A stretch of DNA of 16,984 nucleotides from assembly GCA_947302865.1 (NCBI GenBank), contig CAMYWS010000010.1:1-16984 (forward strand), read 5' to 3'. Source of the stretch: an uncultured Clostridia bacterium. Its GTDB lineage: Bacteria > Bacillota_A > Clostridia > Christensenellales > CAG-138. A program made the translations under genes and the position numbers. This document shows positions 16,267-16,984 of the stretch, in pieces. Every line of letters starts with the position of its first letter. Within the stretch, counting starts at the first letter, position 1. The notes under the pieces were generated by a model, which had not been told where the DNA came from, did not search any database, and worked only from the letters and a program-made list of their open reading frames with translations.

Positions 16267-16779
16267 GTGAATCCACACACCTGCCCGATTTGCGGGGGAA
16301 AACTGAATATTGTGATCGAATCCGGGCTTGCGGTCTGCGAGGCGTGTCAAAGAACGTTTGATGCCGATCCGGAGGACGTACAAAAGTACGGCGGGATCGT
16401 GCGCGACGCCGAGCGCCTGATGCGGCAGAACACTGTTGCCGGGTATCATGACGCGCTCCGGCTGTTTGCATCGGTCCCGTTCGTTTCCGGCACAAAGGAG
16501 AAGCAGGCGGAATGTGAAAAGCGGCTTTCCGAACTGCAGGACAGGATGGAACGGCACAGGGAGCTTATTCACCGCGAGGACGAAAAGAACACCAAGCTCG
16601 GAATCATCCTTTTGATTCTGACGATCCTGTTCGCTGTTGCGGCGATTGTCGGGATCGTGTATTTTATCATCCTTTGGACAAAGGGAACACTCTCACGCCC
16701 CGCGATCATCGTCATCGTCTCCGTCATTGTCATTGCCGCCGCCCTTGCGCTGTTCAGCAGACTCCGGGGCGGGAACTGA
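16267..16779 (+). CDS. Small Zn-ribbon membrane protein
   Basis: 170 residues from GTG 16267 (chosen for its ribosome site; TTG 16249 would add six residues). Zinc ribbon C6, C9, C24, C27 has the same spacing as in the TIR paralogues. A helical segment (about 58-90) reads YHDALRLFASVP ... C, matching the GYKDA-type repeat of the large neighbours. A charged linker leads to two hydrophobic helices at about 111-136 and 145-165, ending in a short basic tail. The soluble N-terminus is most likely cytoplasmic. I do not recognise a named family. Being last before the terminator and sharing modules with the TIR proteins, it may tether them at the membrane; that is inference. Confidence 0.82.
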   Translation: MNPHTCPICGGKLNIVIESGLAVCEACQRTFDADPEDVQKYGGIVRDAERLMRQNTVAGYHDALRLFASVPFVSGTKEKQAECEKRLSELQDRMERHRELIHREDEKNTKLGIILLILTILFAVAAIVGIVYFIILWTKGTLSRPAIIVIVSVIVIAAALALFSRLRGGN

Positions 16780-16847
16780 GAACAATACTGAAAAGACACA
16801 CTGATACAAGCACAGGGTATCTTTTTCAACTGTAGAATAGAAAGAAA

Positions 16848-16853
16848 TATAAG
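16848..16853 (+). promoter_or_regulatory. Possible promoter -10 element
   Basis: TATAAG lies 17 bases after TTCAAC at 16825-16830. The -10 is one base from consensus but the -35 is poor. If real it would make a transcript of about 75 bases ending at the terminator below. There is no gene for it to drive, so this is weak. Confidence 0.2.
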
Positions 16854-16900
16854 AATATGATCGTTCGCTGCTGAGTCAGTTATATCTACTCGTACCACGT

Positions 16901-16934
16901 CGCCGCGGACGTCGCATCGTTCGCGGCGGTTTTT
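16901..16934 (+). terminator. Rho-independent terminator of the cluster
   Basis: An 11-base stem (16901-16911 with 16918-16928, one G-U pair), a six-base loop TCGCAT, then TTTTT at 16930-16934. It lies 121 bases after the last stop codon. The intervening 16780-16900 holds no gene that I can support. Confidence 0.88.
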
Positions 16935-16943
16935 GTATCCGAA

Positions 16944-16966
16944 AACCCCGCCATAGTGGCGGGGTT
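16944..16966. terminator. Second hairpin, possibly terminator for a minus-strand neighbour
   Basis: A perfect 10-base stem AACCCCGCCA / TGGCGGGGTT with loop TAG. No T run follows on the + strand, but on the minus strand the stem runs into TTTT, so it may stop transcription arriving from the right. Confidence 0.6.
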
Positions 16967-16984
16967 CCGTAGAGGTTTACCGGT

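Overview
The window is one strand-uniform gene cluster: nine genes, all on the + strand, most separated by 3 to 41 bases or overlapping. It closes with a strong intrinsic terminator at 16901-16934. Shine-Dalgarno sites are strong and purine-rich, base composition is moderate, and the domain vocabulary (TFIIB-like zinc ribbons, GYKDA-type repeats, RCC1 repeats, DUF6273, zinc-ribbon SPFH proteins) is typical of uncultured gut Clostridia/Firmicutes. That taxonomic guess is inference, because no marker gene is present.

Layout. (1) A 5'-truncated TIR protein with a long coiled coil (1-1590). (2) Zn-ribbon/TPR/TIR/TPR/RCC1/coil protein (1692-4250). (3) A similar 1144-residue protein ending in a DUF6273-like domain (4266-7700). 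(4) A stand-alone SIR2-like NADase (7717-8628), overlapping by 8 bases (5) an SPFH/band-7 protein with three N-terminal and four C-terminal zinc ribbons (8621-10543). (6) A four-helix membrane protein (10547-11245). (7) A TIR-less Zn-ribbon/TPR/RCC1 protein (11256-13070). (8) A fourth TIR protein with a near-homogeneous RCC1 array (13112-16072), followed in frame after a TAG stop by an orphan copy of the family coiled-coil tail. (9) A small Zn-ribbon, two-helix membrane protein (16267-16779).

Five proteins are paralogues sharing a TPR-like module ending in an 'AYL' motif. Four of them carry an almost invariant TIR domain with a conserved candidate catalytic Glu. After the shared module their C-termini diverge into different sensor-like regions. 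Every RCC1 region has exactly seven blade repeats.

Working hypothesis (inference). This is a Thoeris-like NAD-consuming immune or stress system: several TIR proteins with different sensing ends, one SIR2 effector, and a membrane scaffold made of the SPFH protein and the two small membrane proteins. What is directly seen is the gene order, the paralogy, the motifs and the translational coupling. No sequence here proves defence function, and a membrane-stress role is a live alternative.
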